From Adlercreutzia equolifaciens (GTDB taxonomy: Bacteria; Actinomycetota; Coriobacteriia; Coriobacteriales; Eggerthellaceae), in the NCBI RefSeq assembly GCF_029076695.1, contig NZ_JARFIK010000001.1, positions 682,001 through 746,000 of the forward strand: a stretch of 64,000 bases of DNA. The letters are read 5' to 3'. The first letter of the stretch is position 1, and the number at the start of each line of letters is the position of its first letter. Shown in pieces: positions 32,876 to 40,887 of the stretch. A program made the translations under genes and the position numbers. Below the pieces are notes generated by a model, which had not been told where the DNA came from, did no database searches, and was given only the letters and a program-made list of their open reading frames with translations.

Positions 32876-33090
32876 CCCGTCTCCAGTTCTGGCTTCGGCT
32901 TTGGCTCTGGCTTCGGCCCCGTTTCCGGTTCTGGCTTCGTCTTCGGTTCCGGCTTCGACTTTGGCTCCGGTCCCATCTTCAGTTCCGTCTCCGGCTCTAG
33001 CGTTGGCTTCGGCTTTAGCGCTGGCTTCGTTTCCGTCTCCAGTTCCGTCTCCGGCTCGAGCTCCGTCTCCGGTTCTAGCTTTGGCTCTCG
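32876..33090. repeat. Degenerate hexamer repeat tract
   Basis: About 35 consecutive variants of the six-base words GGCTTC, GGTTCC, GGCTCT and TCCGTC. All frames read as Ser/Ala/Pro- or Gly/Glu/Ala-type low complexity. The last codons of the XRE gene on the minus strand lie within its edge. Confidence 0.75.
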
Positions 33091-33839
33091 ACTGATCCCT
33101 GGCGAACAGCGTCCTTGAGAATCTCCTCAACAGCGCGCGCCTTTTCGCGATAGCGCTCATCTTCCTCGAGATCGGCCAGGGCGTTGAGATGCCGGCTGGC
33201 TACCCAGATGACGGCCTCGAGCGCCTCGAGGGCCACGGCGCGACGCTCTTCGCCTTCCAGGAAAGTAACGAGGGCATTTTCTCGCGCTTTGTAGAGGTTG
33301 GGCAGTTGGCGAGCACAGTCGAGGGCGAGCGTTTTACGTCCGAGCTTCCAGTAGGTAAAGCAGATGTTGAACAGGGTGGCGCTGCGCACTTCGCTGTCAA
33401 CGGGCAGGCGCAGAATGCGTTCCTGCACCTCAAGCGATTCGCGCAAGTTGTTCGCGCGCTCTTCGGCGGTGCTCCCGGCCTTCTCGAGCGAGGTGGACAG
33501 CTGAACCAGAAGAAGGGCATCGTTGGGGAATTGCTCCAGGGCGCTATGCATCAGCTCGACGTTTTCGGCGTTGAGTCCGGCGTCGTTCTGGAGACGCCAG
33601 GTTTCATTGATAGTGGCATAGTCGCGCGTGCGCGAAGGGGGTGCGCACCCGAGAATCTCGTCGGTGGAGACGCTGAAGTGGGCAGCCAGGGCGGGAAGGA
33701 GGGTGATGTCGGGCAGCCCTTCGCCGCGCTCCCACTTGCTGACCGATTGCGGCGTGATGCCAAGGGCCTGTGCCACTTCCTCTTGGGTTTGCCGACGGGC
33801 CAGGCGAAGCGCGCGTACGTTTTCTGCAAGTTGAATCAT
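33075..33839 (-). CDS. XRE-family regulator with TPR-like C-terminal domain
   Basis: A 254-residue protein. Residues 1-60 are a classical helix-turn-helix of the XRE/Cro type (MIQLAENVRALRLARRQTQE, then EVAQALGITPQSVSKWERGE and LPDITLLPALAAHFSVSTDE). Residues about 75-240 are helical with a TPR-like pattern, as in peptide-sensing or metabolic XRE regulators of Gram-positives. ATG 33839 follows AAGGAG by six bases; an earlier ATG (33896) has none. It is third in a minus-strand run after a LuxR regulator and a small gene and could be co-transcribed. Its 3' end runs into the hexamer repeat tract. Confidence 0.8.
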   Translation of the reverse strand: MIQLAENVRALRLARRQTQEEVAQALGITPQSVSKWERGEGLPDITLLPALAAHFSVSTDEILGCAPPSRTRDYATINETWRLQNDAGLNAENVELMHSALEQFPNDALLLVQLSTSLEKAGSTAEERANNLRESLEVQERILRLPVDSEVRSATLFNICFTYWKLGRKTLALDCARQLPNLYKARENALVTFLEGEERRAVALEALEAVIWVASRHLNALADLEEDERYREKARAVEEILKDAVRQGSVESQS

Positions 33840-33892
33840 CGAAGCTCCTTCGTAGGGGGTGCAACGAGTATAAAAGGCGCGCGACATCCTCG

Positions 33893-34066
33893 TCACGAAC
33901 CGCTCAGGTGTGCGGAATCAATGGCGGGTTGAGGATGGGCTGCGAAGAGAGCCTCGTCGACGTTGCACCATCCTTCAGGCCATTTGTCGGAATCAAGAGC
34001 TGCGCATACCTCGTCGAGCATCTCTTCCGTGACTATGGTGCCATTGCTGGCTTTAATGTCTTCCAT
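33893..34066 (-). CDS. Small protein of 57 residues between LuxR and XRE regulators
   Basis: An acidic 57-residue protein (KASNGTIVTEEMLDEVCAAL, then DSDKWPEGWCNVDEAL). ATG 34066 has GAGGAGACG upstream. The KASNG...TEEMLD...WPEGW pattern is of a kind I associate with short antitoxin-like proteins in Actinobacteria, but I cannot name a family and no toxin is next to it. Spacing (28 bases after LuxR, 53 before XRE) suggests co-transcription. Confidence 0.55.
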   Translation of the reverse strand: MEDIKASNGTIVTEEMLDEVCAALDSDKWPEGWCNVDEALFAAHPQPAIDSAHLSGS

Positions 34067-34094
34067 GACGTCGTCTCCTCGTTTCGGGCTGCAG

Positions 34095-35588
34095 CTACTC
34101 GCTTTTTTCCTCATGCTGCATCATCTGTTTTTCGACAAGGCTGATAACTTCTTGCTGGGAGTGCACTTCGAGCTTGCGATAGACCGTGCGAATGTAGGTT
34201 TTAACCGTATCTTGAGCCAGGACGAGATCGTTGCAAATATAGGCCCGATTGCGTCCACGGGCAAGGTAGACAAGGATGTCGGTCTCGCGGCTGGTGAGTT
34301 TTCGGTAGGCCCCCAAGGTTCGACAAGCTTCGACAAGGTCGTCGGGGACCGTTTCGTCGGAGGGCCTGACGAGCCCCCAGCCGGTCTTGAGGTTTTTCGA
34401 ACTGAATACCAGCAATGCTACCATGAAAAGCACGAGCACCATTACGGCAGCGTAGCCGTTGCAAAGTTCTTCTTGCAGCGGCTGAAGGGGTCGCGTTGTG
34501 GGCAAAAGCGCTAGGCCAACACCGAGAAACTGCCCTGCCATCAGTGCGCTGGTGTTGACGGCGCAGACCCAGTTGGTGGGCAGTTGCTTGTCTTTGATGA
34601 TGTAGATGGTGACCGACCATATTGCCAGATCGACAAAGCGATAGCCAATAGCATGAACGCCGACGCCGAAGGCACCGAAAGAGTGCACGGCTAGGATGGT
34701 GAGCCATGCTGCCGCCATGATGGGAAAGCCGATGCGATAGATGAAAGCGTTGTAGTCGACGCGAAAAAGCAGGACAACTCCCAGAATAAGAAGAGCACCG
34801 ACCATATAGCCAATGGTCGCGGCAAAAGCGGGAATGTCGGCAAAGGAAGACGAAAGCACCGCTATGAGTCCCAAGGAAAGTCCCTGAACGAAGGCAGTAG
34901 CAAGGAGCTTCCAAGGAACATATACAGTGGTCGCGACATCGGAGTGTCGCGGCGAAGATTGGTAGGCCGGATCATGGAAGAGCGCACAGGCGCTCAAGCC
35001 CGGCAGTATCGCCAAAAGAAGCCACAGGGCGGTTAGGGGCAGCAACTCGGTTGCGATGACAAACGCCCCTGCAATGAGCGTAGCGAAAACGCAGCTAATG
35101 ATAGTGGCGCGTGCTCCGAGGGATACAAAGAGACGCGCCCATTCCGTATGAAGAAAGGCAGCGCTCGAGCCAGCAAGAAGGCAGCCGAAAATGCAGCAGA
35201 TGCTTCCGAGCAAGGGCGATCGAGGGTAAAGCCAAAAGCCGCCAACAATGAGCAAGGTTCCTGCGGTAACGAATGTCGCGAGTGTTCGTTCGTAACGTGG
35301 CCCTTGCGGCACGATATGCTTCACTTGATAGAGGAGACCAATAGCCGCAAAACCCAACGCGTAAAAAAGAAGTGGCAGGTAGTAAAGCAATGTGAAAAGG
35401 AGCGAGGCTGATTCGCTGAGGGCGAGTCGCTCGGAGTCTTGAAAGAGCAGCCAAATCCACGCCCAGAATAATCCAAAGGCCACGACGCGAGACGGCCGCG
35501 TTTTGACGGCCTGGAGGCTAATGCCGAGGCCGGGAGTTTTTTCTCGCAGGCCTTGCGTAGCCTTCTCCCTAATACTTGCGACGCGCAT
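34095..35588 (-). CDS. Membrane-spanning LuxR-family regulator (1)
   Basis: A 497-residue protein: twelve hydrophobic helices in residues 35-405 and a cytoplasmic LuxR/GerE helix-turn-helix at the end (about 430-492; LTSRETDILVYLARGRNRAY, then DTVKTYIRTVYRKLEVHSQQ). This architecture is a hallmark of Eggerthella and relatives, where the regulator lies next to, and is thought to control, a reductase gene in response to its substrate. Here it is divergent from the flavoprotein at 35796. The membrane part probably senses the ligand. ATG 35588 follows GGGAGGGAG. Confidence 0.85.
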   Translation of the reverse strand: MRVASIREKATQGLREKTPGLGISLQAVKTRPSRVVAFGLFWAWIWLLFQDSERLALSESASLLFTLLYYLPLLFYALGFAAIGLLYQVKHIVPQGPRYERTLATFVTAGTLLIVGGFWLYPRSPLLGSICCIFGCLLAGSSAAFLHTEWARLFVSLGARATIISCVFATLIAGAFVIATELLPLTALWLLLAILPGLSACALFHDPAYQSSPRHSDVATTVYVPWKLLATAFVQGLSLGLIAVLSSSFADIPAFAATIGYMVGALLILGVVLLFRVDYNAFIYRIGFPIMAAAWLTILAVHSFGAFGVGVHAIGYRFVDLAIWSVTIYIIKDKQLPTNWVCAVNTSALMAGQFLGVGLALLPTTRPLQPLQEELCNGYAAVMVLVLFMVALLVFSSKNLKTGWGLVRPSDETVPDDLVEACRTLGAYRKLTSRETDILVYLARGRNRAYICNDLVLAQDTVKTYIRTVYRKLEVHSQQEVISLVEKQMMQHEEKSE

Positions 35589-35605
35589 GACTTCTCCCTC
35601 CCAAA

Positions 35606-35689
35606 GCGGCTTAAACGTTAGGCCGCTGTTTCATGGTAGTACAGAAAAGAAGGGAAAGCCTGATCAAGTGACCCCCCTGGCAGGGGGGT
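35606..35689. promoter_or_regulatory. Two inverted repeats in the first LuxR/reductase divergent promoter
   Basis: AGCGGC (35606-35611) with GCCGCT (35623-35628), and ACCCCCCT-GGC-AGGGGGGT (35671-35689), an 8-bp perfect dyad followed by TTTT. Both lie in the 207-base space between the LuxR gene and the flavoprotein. They are candidates for regulator binding; the second could also act as a terminator hairpin. Confidence 0.45.
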
Positions 35690-35795
35690 TTTGGCAATTT
35701 GGCGAAAGACCCTCCTCTGAGGTGGCTGGTTCTGCGGTGCGAATCGGCGCAGGATGGGGCTGCAGGCAATTCTGGAGGATCCATAGGAGGGAACC

Positions 35796-37487
35796 ATGAA
35801 ATCCATTTCACGTCGCAATTTTCTTACGGGCGCTGCTGCGTTGGGGGCAACGGGCCTAGCTCTGGGCGCTACGGGATGCGCGCCCAGCAAACAAGGGGAG
35901 AAGGAGCTTTCTGCAACAGGCTCCTCGGAAGGAACGTCGGGCTATTCGTTTGAAACGGCCCCCGACCCTATTCCCGAGTCGGACATTGTCGAAACCCACT
36001 CAGCCGATCTCATTGTGGTAGGCGCAGGCTTCTCGGGTCTGTGCACGGCTCTTTCGGCCCTCGAGGCGGGCCTCAGCACTATCGTAGTGACTGATAGCGA
36101 GACGGCTGTTTCGCGCGGCGGATCCAATCACGCCGCTTACAGCAAGGTGATGGAGGCGGCTGGCATTGAGCGCCGCGATCCCGGCTCTTTCTTTAAGCAG
36201 GAAATGTGGCGCTCGGGATACAACGTCGACCTGAATAAATGGATGCGCTGGTGGAACCATTCTGAGGAAACCATGAACTGGATGATCGACCTGCTGGCAA
36301 AGCACAACATCCAGACCATTCTCGAGCGGGGAAATACCGATCCAGTTGATGGCATCAACGCCATGGAGGTAGGCTCCCATTCCTTTGTGAATGATGAGAT
36401 TACGGCTGCAGGGTCGGGTCAGCAACTTGCCGTCGATGCCCTTGCCGAGGACATCCAGGGTTACGACAACGGAGAAATTTACTGGAAGCATTTCGCTGAG
36501 CAGCTGATCCGTGAAGACGAGAACACGGGGCGCGTTACCGCGGTGGTTGCCAAGAACGAAAACGATGAGTACGTAAAGTTCGAGGGAACAAAGGCAATCG
36601 TGCTGGCAACGGGTGACTTCTCTGCCGACGGCGAGATGATGGAGAAGTACTGCAAGTGGGTTATTCCCGTTATGGCGGGCGATTCCGACTACCAGCTCTA
36701 TGATTGGCAGCAGTTCGGCGGCCTCTATGAGGGGCGCGGCCAGAAGATGGGTTTGTGGGTCGGTGCGGCGTGGCAGAAGACGTACCCGAACTGCGCCATG
36801 ATCATGGACATCCAGTATATGGATATGTCCTCGAATCAGCCCTACGGCTCTCATCGCGGGCTGATTGTGAACAACCGCGGACAGCGCTTCATTAACGAGG
36901 ACTGCAATGCGGCGCAGATTGCCATGGTTCAGATTCATCAGCCGCAAATGGAAATGTACTCTCTTTGGCCCGATGCGTGGGCTGATTTCGCGCAGCCGTT
37001 CTATCCCTTCTCGGCACGCTTGGACGATGAGCCCTATACCCCAGAGCAGGTTCGTGCCATCTGGGAAGAAGCGGTGGAGAACGGGTCTATGTGGAAAGCG
37101 GACACCGTCGAGGATTTGGTGGCTCAGCTCGAGCTTCCGGAGGAAACCCTGGCGACCGTCGATCGGTACAACGGCTATTGCAAGAACGGCGAAGACACAG
37201 AGTTCTATAAATCGCCCAGCTATTTGCTAGCTCTTGAGGAAGGGCCGTTCTACGGCAACAAATCCGTGCGTCCCACGTTCTTTACCGTGCTTGGAGGCTT
37301 GCGCACCAATTTGGAGATGCAAGTATGCGATGAGGACGACAACCCCATTCCGGGCTTGTACAACGTAGGTTCGATGGCGGGAGACCTCTTCGCTGGAAAC
37401 TACAACTTCATGATTGAGGGCCATAGCTATGGTATGTGCCTGACTCTGGGCTATCTTACCGGCAAGTACATTGCGGAAAACGAATAG
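35796..37487 (+). CDS. Tat-exported FAD-dependent reductase lipoprotein (fumarate reductase flavoprotein family, 1)
   Basis: A 563-residue flavoprotein. The N-terminus has a twin-arginine motif SRRNFL (5-10) and a lipobox-like ATGC (Cys28). The FAD-binding motif is IVVGAGFSGLCTAL (73-86), with VLATGDFSADGEMM (about 270) and the C-terminal FAD motif PIPGLYNVGSMAGD (about 515). It belongs to the FccA/UrdA group of soluble fumarate or urocanate reductases but lacks haem and covalent FMN domains, so electrons must come from a separate carrier, probably a membrane quinol oxidase system. Its substrate is unknown. It is divergent from its presumed membrane LuxR regulator. ATG 35796 follows AGGAGGGAACC. 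A terminator follows. Confidence 0.85.
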   Translation: MKSISRRNFLTGAAALGATGLALGATGCAPSKQGEKELSATGSSEGTSGYSFETAPDPIPESDIVETHSADLIVVGAGFSGLCTALSALEAGLSTIVVTDSETAVSRGGSNHAAYSKVMEAAGIERRDPGSFFKQEMWRSGYNVDLNKWMRWWNHSEETMNWMIDLLAKHNIQTILERGNTDPVDGINAMEVGSHSFVNDEITAAGSGQQLAVDALAEDIQGYDNGEIYWKHFAEQLIREDENTGRVTAVVAKNENDEYVKFEGTKAIVLATGDFSADGEMMEKYCKWVIPVMAGDSDYQLYDWQQFGGLYEGRGQKMGLWVGAAWQKTYPNCAMIMDIQYMDMSSNQPYGSHRGLIVNNRGQRFINEDCNAAQIAMVQIHQPQMEMYSLWPDAWADFAQPFYPFSARLDDEPYTPEQVRAIWEEAVENGSMWKADTVEDLVAQLELPEETLATVDRYNGYCKNGEDTEFYKSPSYLLALEEGPFYGNKSVRPTFFTVLGGLRTNLEMQVCDEDDNPIPGLYNVGSMAGDLFAGNYNFMIEGHSYGMCLTLGYLTGKYIAENE

Positions 37488-37506
37488 TCCCTCTTTGCCC
37501 TCCCTG

Positions 37507-37537
37507 AAAAGCGGAAGCCTTCGGGCTTCCGCTTTTT
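37507..37537 (+). terminator. Terminator of the first reductase gene
   Basis: AAAAGCGGAAGCC/GGCTTCCGCTTTTT around a TTCG loop: a textbook intrinsic terminator. Confidence 0.9.
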
Positions 37538-37781
37538 CATGTGAGGCCGGTTCCTCGTTGCATTAACCTTCAGGCGAGGTTCGATCTAAAATCCCGATAA
37601 CAGTATGCGCCACAGCTGAAAGAACCCCTTCGGTCGTAAACGAACCGCAGGAGAATATTCCCTGCGCTACAATGGCGAAAGACCAAAACGGGCAGCTTTT
37701 TGCTGCGAGCCGCATGGGCGTCGGGCTTCGGCTGGTTTTCGCTGACTTTGCTGCCGACGCGCTATCACTGAAGGAGCTTCC

Positions 37782-38606
37782 ATGAACATTGGGTTTATCG
37801 GGCTGGGGAATATGGCCACGGCCATTATCGGCGGTCTTTTGCGCGAGGGCACGGTGCTCGGCGCGGGCGAAGAGGCCATCACTGCGGCCAACATTATCGG
37901 CTCGGCGAAAACCGGGGCCACCCGCCGCGCCAAGGCCGAAGAGTTCGGCATTGTCGTTACGGCCGATAACCGCACCGTGGTCGAGCAGGCCGATGTGGTG
38001 GTTTTGGCGGTGAAGCCCCAGTTCTTCCCTGAGGTTATCGAGGAAGTTCGTGACGTTATTGGCGACAAGCTGGTCATCAGCATTGCCGCGGGTCTTACTC
38101 TGGAGCGCATCGCCGACCTGTTCGGCCGCGATGCGGCCACGATGCGCCTCATTCGTTGCATGCCCAATACGCCAGCCCTTGTGAATGCCGGCTGCACCGC
38201 TGTGTGCCTAGGCGAGGGCACTACGGAGGCCGACGAAGAGACCTGCATCGGTCTGATGAGCAGCTTCGGCCGCGCCGTGGTCATCCCCGAGCGCCTGATG
38301 GACGCGGCCAGTGCGGTCAGCGGGTCGTCACCGGCCTTCGTGTTCATGTTCATCGAGTCGCTGGCCGATGGCGCCGTGGCCGCCGGTATGCCGCGCGCTC
38401 AGGCCTACGAGTTCGCCGCTGCGGCCGTGGCGGGCAGCGCTCAGCTGGTGTTGGAGGCGGGTCGCCACCCGGGCGACCTCAAGGACATGGTATGCTCGCC
38501 CGGCGGTACCACCATCCAGGGCGTGAAGGCCCTGGAGGAGGGCGGTTTCCGCGCCAGCGTCATGAACGCCGTCGACGCCTGCGTGCGCAAGGCGCAGCAG
38601 CTATAG
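37782..38606 (+). CDS. proC: Pyrroline-5-carboxylate reductase
   Basis: A 274-residue enzyme making proline from pyrroline-5-carboxylate with NAD(P)H. The dinucleotide site is IGFIGLGNMATAIIGGL (3-19); AVKPQFFPEV, RCMPNTPALVNAGC (about 125-138) and the signature ALADGAVAAGMPRAQAYEFA near 200, with CSPGGTTIQGVKALEEGGFR near the end, are all conserved. Other proline genes are not adjacent. ATG 37782 follows GAAGGAGCTTCC. A TACAAT box at 37668-37673 could be its -10, with no clear -35. Confidence 0.92.
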   Translation: MNIGFIGLGNMATAIIGGLLREGTVLGAGEEAITAANIIGSAKTGATRRAKAEEFGIVVTADNRTVVEQADVVVLAVKPQFFPEVIEEVRDVIGDKLVISIAAGLTLERIADLFGRDAATMRLIRCMPNTPALVNAGCTAVCLGEGTTEADEETCIGLMSSFGRAVVIPERLMDAASAVSGSSPAFVFMFIESLADGAVAAGMPRAQAYEFAAAAVAGSAQLVLEAGRHPGDLKDMVCSPGGTTIQGVKALEEGGFRASVMNAVDACVRKAQQL

Positions 38607-38662
38607 GGAACGCGGGCGGCTCTGAGCTGAGAGGTTTGGTCTTTGCTTCCAGAAAGAGAGGG

Positions 38663-38778
38663 TTTGGTACCTGGATTTTGCCAGAATGGGGCTCGTTGGT
38701 ATCGTTAGGTTAGCGTTTCCCCTGGTGGTGAAAGGCTTCTTGCAAGCAGCAGGGTACCAAAGGATGCCATTTGGGAAC
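38663..38778. repeat. Two copies of a short intergenic element in inverted orientation
   Basis: One copy lies on the minus strand at 38663-38683 and one on the plus strand at 38752-38778, both built on GGTACCAAA followed by GCC, ATTT and GGAAC. The TTTGGTACC/GGTACCAAA ends are perfectly inverted. Related copies flank the tRNA-Ser(GCT) gene at 45.1 kb. Confidence 0.5.
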
Positions 38779-38840
38779 TTAAGCGTGCGCCGACGTGCGA
38801 TGTATAGCGTGGCGGGATGGGCAGCTCGAAGCTCCAAAGA

Positions 38841-38868
38841 AAAGCCCCGGGGGATGCCCCGGGGCTTT
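38841..38868 (-). terminator. Terminator of tRNA-Ser(TGA)
   Basis: A perfect 12-bp stem AAAGCCCCGGGG/CCCCGGGGCTTT with a GATG loop; on the minus strand it is followed by TCTTTGG after a T-rich stem end. Confidence 0.85.
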
Positions 38869-38876
38869 GTCGTTTC

Positions 38877-38964
38877 TGGCGGAGGCAGTAGGATTCGAAC
38901 CCACGGTACCTCTCGGCACAACAGTTTTCAAGACTGCCGCCTTCAACCACTCGGCCATGCCTCC
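38877..38964 (-). tRNA. tRNA-Ser(TGA)
   Basis: The minus strand begins GGAGGCATGGCCGAGTGG and has anticodon loop CTTGAAA (anticodon TGA), a long variable arm, T loop TTCGAAT, acceptor TGCCTCC, discriminator G and an encoded CCA. It is a class II tRNA. Confidence 0.95.
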
Positions 38965-38999
38965 GTAGGAAAAACAGGATACCACAACGAACGGGTGGG

Positions 39000-40643
39000 C
39001 TATTCCTCAACTAGGTCGATCAATTCCTGCTGGGAGTGCACGCTCAGCTTCTCGTAAATATGGCGAATGTGGGTGGCCACGGTATTCTTCGACAGATACA
39101 GCGAATCGCGAATGTAAGGCCGGCTGCGCCCTTGGGCCAGCAGCAGGAAAATCTCAGTCTCGCGCGCTGATAGCCCAAAGCGCTGAGCCACGGCGGTGCG
39201 GTGGGCCAGGATGGCGTCCATCTCCGCGCCGTAGGAGAATGCCACGGGTGCGGGGGCGCTTTCTGAGTTCGCTATCGCGGCCCGACCGTCTGCAACGCTG
39301 TCGTCAAGTAGCGCGTTGCGGCCCGCGGTTTCCGCCACTGCGGTCTGGGCGCGCGTCGCCGTTAAGGCTCGCTCGTCCTGGGGGACCAGCAGCGAGGCTA
39401 GACAGAAGGCCCCTAGAATTACCAAGCAGGCAAAAAGGCTTTCGTCACTCGTGGCTAGCTGCACTGCAAAGGGCTCAAGTAGCACATAGCCCAGAAGCAC
39501 GCCGAAGTAGCCGGCCCATTCGCCCCATCCAATGAAAAAAGCAGCAGGGCGCTGCGTGACCTGGGCCAACTTCACCACGTAGAGCACGATGATGATCTCG
39601 ATGCCCGTGAACACCACGTTCATGAGCACGCGCGAAAGAGCCGCTGCTTCGACAAAAGGCAGCGGCGCGGCAACCATGGCTACTACGAAGGGAACGGTGA
39701 TCCAGCGGTAGAGCGCGGTGATATTGACCCGGCGTGCGAAAAGCACGATGGATATTGAGAGGGCGATGGCGAAGAGCATGCCGGCCATGGTGGTAAAGGC
39801 CTCGTCCGTGGGGGAGAGCGGAACGGCAACGACGGCCGCCGACAGGCAGGCGAGAATGTAGACGATCACCACCAGGATGAGCATACGGGCGAAGGCGTGC
39901 AGGCTTACTGGCCCGACTGCCTCGGCCGACTCCTTTTCGGCTGGCGCAATGTGCCCCTCCTGAAAGCTGTGGCGCGACAAAGCGAAGAGAAGCCCCGAAA
40001 GAAGGGGAAGCGCCACCAGAAGCGGCATGCTAACAGCGGGCGCAAGGGCGGGAATAACCAGGGTGCAGAGCAGCGTCGCCACGAATGACGCGGGTACGAC
40101 GGTTTCGATAATGCCCATGTCCAGCTTGGAGAAAAGCGCGGTCCACAGCAGGACGAGCAAAGCGGGCCCGCAGCCTGTGCCGATGCCAGCCGCGATCACG
40201 CACAGCAACCTGGTGGTGCCAACGGTCGATTCGGCGCCCAAGACCGCAACGGTGCCCACCGAGCACAGCAGCGGCGCAGCTACGGTTATCCAACGTCGGT
40301 CGACCAAAGTGCGGGTGCGACCAGCGAGAGCGATGGCCAGACAGGTAAGAGGCGTCAGCGCGGCCGAAAGGAGCCAGCCGTCGCCGCCCTGGAGCGTGCT
40401 CGGCGATCCGTCTCCCATGAACGGAATCTCCCACAGGCAGGTGCTCCAGGCATAAATGAGGCCGAAGCCTAGAAGGCGCAATGGTAGGTTGGCGTCCAGC
40501 CGCGCCAGAACCATCCCCGTGCGACTTGGGCTGGTGCGACGCGCCTGGTTTTCGTCCGGACCCTGTTTCTCGCACGGGTCCTGCTTTTCGCGGGCTTTGC
40601 GATCGGCGCCGGAGTCTTGTTCCCTGTGGGCGTTGTGCGTCAT
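39000..40643 (-). CDS. Membrane-spanning LuxR-family regulator (2)
   Basis: A 547-residue protein. A charged 50-residue N-terminus (DRKAREKQDPCEKQGPDENQ) precedes twelve hydrophobic helices, a linker rich in Ala and Thr (about 420-470) and a LuxR helix-turn-helix (about 480-545; LSARETEIFLLLAQGRSRPY, NTVATHIRHIYEKLSVHSQQ). It is divergent from the flavoprotein at 40888 and probably controls it. ATG 40643 follows GGGAGGGGGAACGCC. The gene ends 35 bases before tRNA-Ser(TGA). Confidence 0.85.
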   Translation of the reverse strand: MTHNAHREQDSGADRKAREKQDPCEKQGPDENQARRTSPSRTGMVLARLDANLPLRLLGFGLIYAWSTCLWEIPFMGDGSPSTLQGGDGWLLSAALTPLTCLAIALAGRTRTLVDRRWITVAAPLLCSVGTVAVLGAESTVGTTRLLCVIAAGIGTGCGPALLVLLWTALFSKLDMGIIETVVPASFVATLLCTLVIPALAPAVSMPLLVALPLLSGLLFALSRHSFQEGHIAPAEKESAEAVGPVSLHAFARMLILVVIVYILACLSAAVVAVPLSPTDEAFTTMAGMLFAIALSISIVLFARRVNITALYRWITVPFVVAMVAAPLPFVEAAALSRVLMNVVFTGIEIIIVLYVVKLAQVTQRPAAFFIGWGEWAGYFGVLLGYVLLEPFAVQLATSDESLFACLVILGAFCLASLLVPQDERALTATRAQTAVAETAGRNALLDDSVADGRAAIANSESAPAPVAFSYGAEMDAILAHRTAVAQRFGLSARETEIFLLLAQGRSRPYIRDSLYLSKNTVATHIRHIYEKLSVHSQQELIDLVEE

Positions 40644-40696
40644 GGCGTTCCCCCTCCCTTTTGCCTTCCACCTTAGGCAAAAACGGCTCGGCGGCC

Positions 40697-40764
40697 ATCA
40701 CCTCACCGCGGTGATTTTACCAAAGTCTTCCCAGTTCCAGGCCATCACCTCTCGTTGCGGTGAT
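40697..40764. promoter_or_regulatory. Duplicated ATCACC...GGTGAT dyad in the second divergent promoter
   Basis: ATCACC-N7-GGTGAT (40697-40715) and ATCACC-N9-GGTGAT (40744-40764) occur as two copies about 47 bases apart, each preceded by GGCC or GGCC-like bases. They sit in the 244-base space between LuxR regulator 2 and its reductase, the arrangement expected for paired operators. Confidence 0.6.
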
Positions 40765-40887
40765 GTTCAAACTGCCCTTGCTCCGTAAAGTGCGTCTTGC
40801 TGAAAACGCCAGGAGCGGAATGGCGCGACCTCAGGGGTTGCCGCACCAATTCATCCGCTTCGGGAGGGAAACCAAGGAGGATCAACT

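Noticed and set aside
32607-33160. Open frames of Ser/Pro/Ala or Gly/Glu/Ala repeats over the hexamer tract
   Set aside because: The six-base period leaves all frames open; none has a ribosome site or a continuous link to a folded domain.
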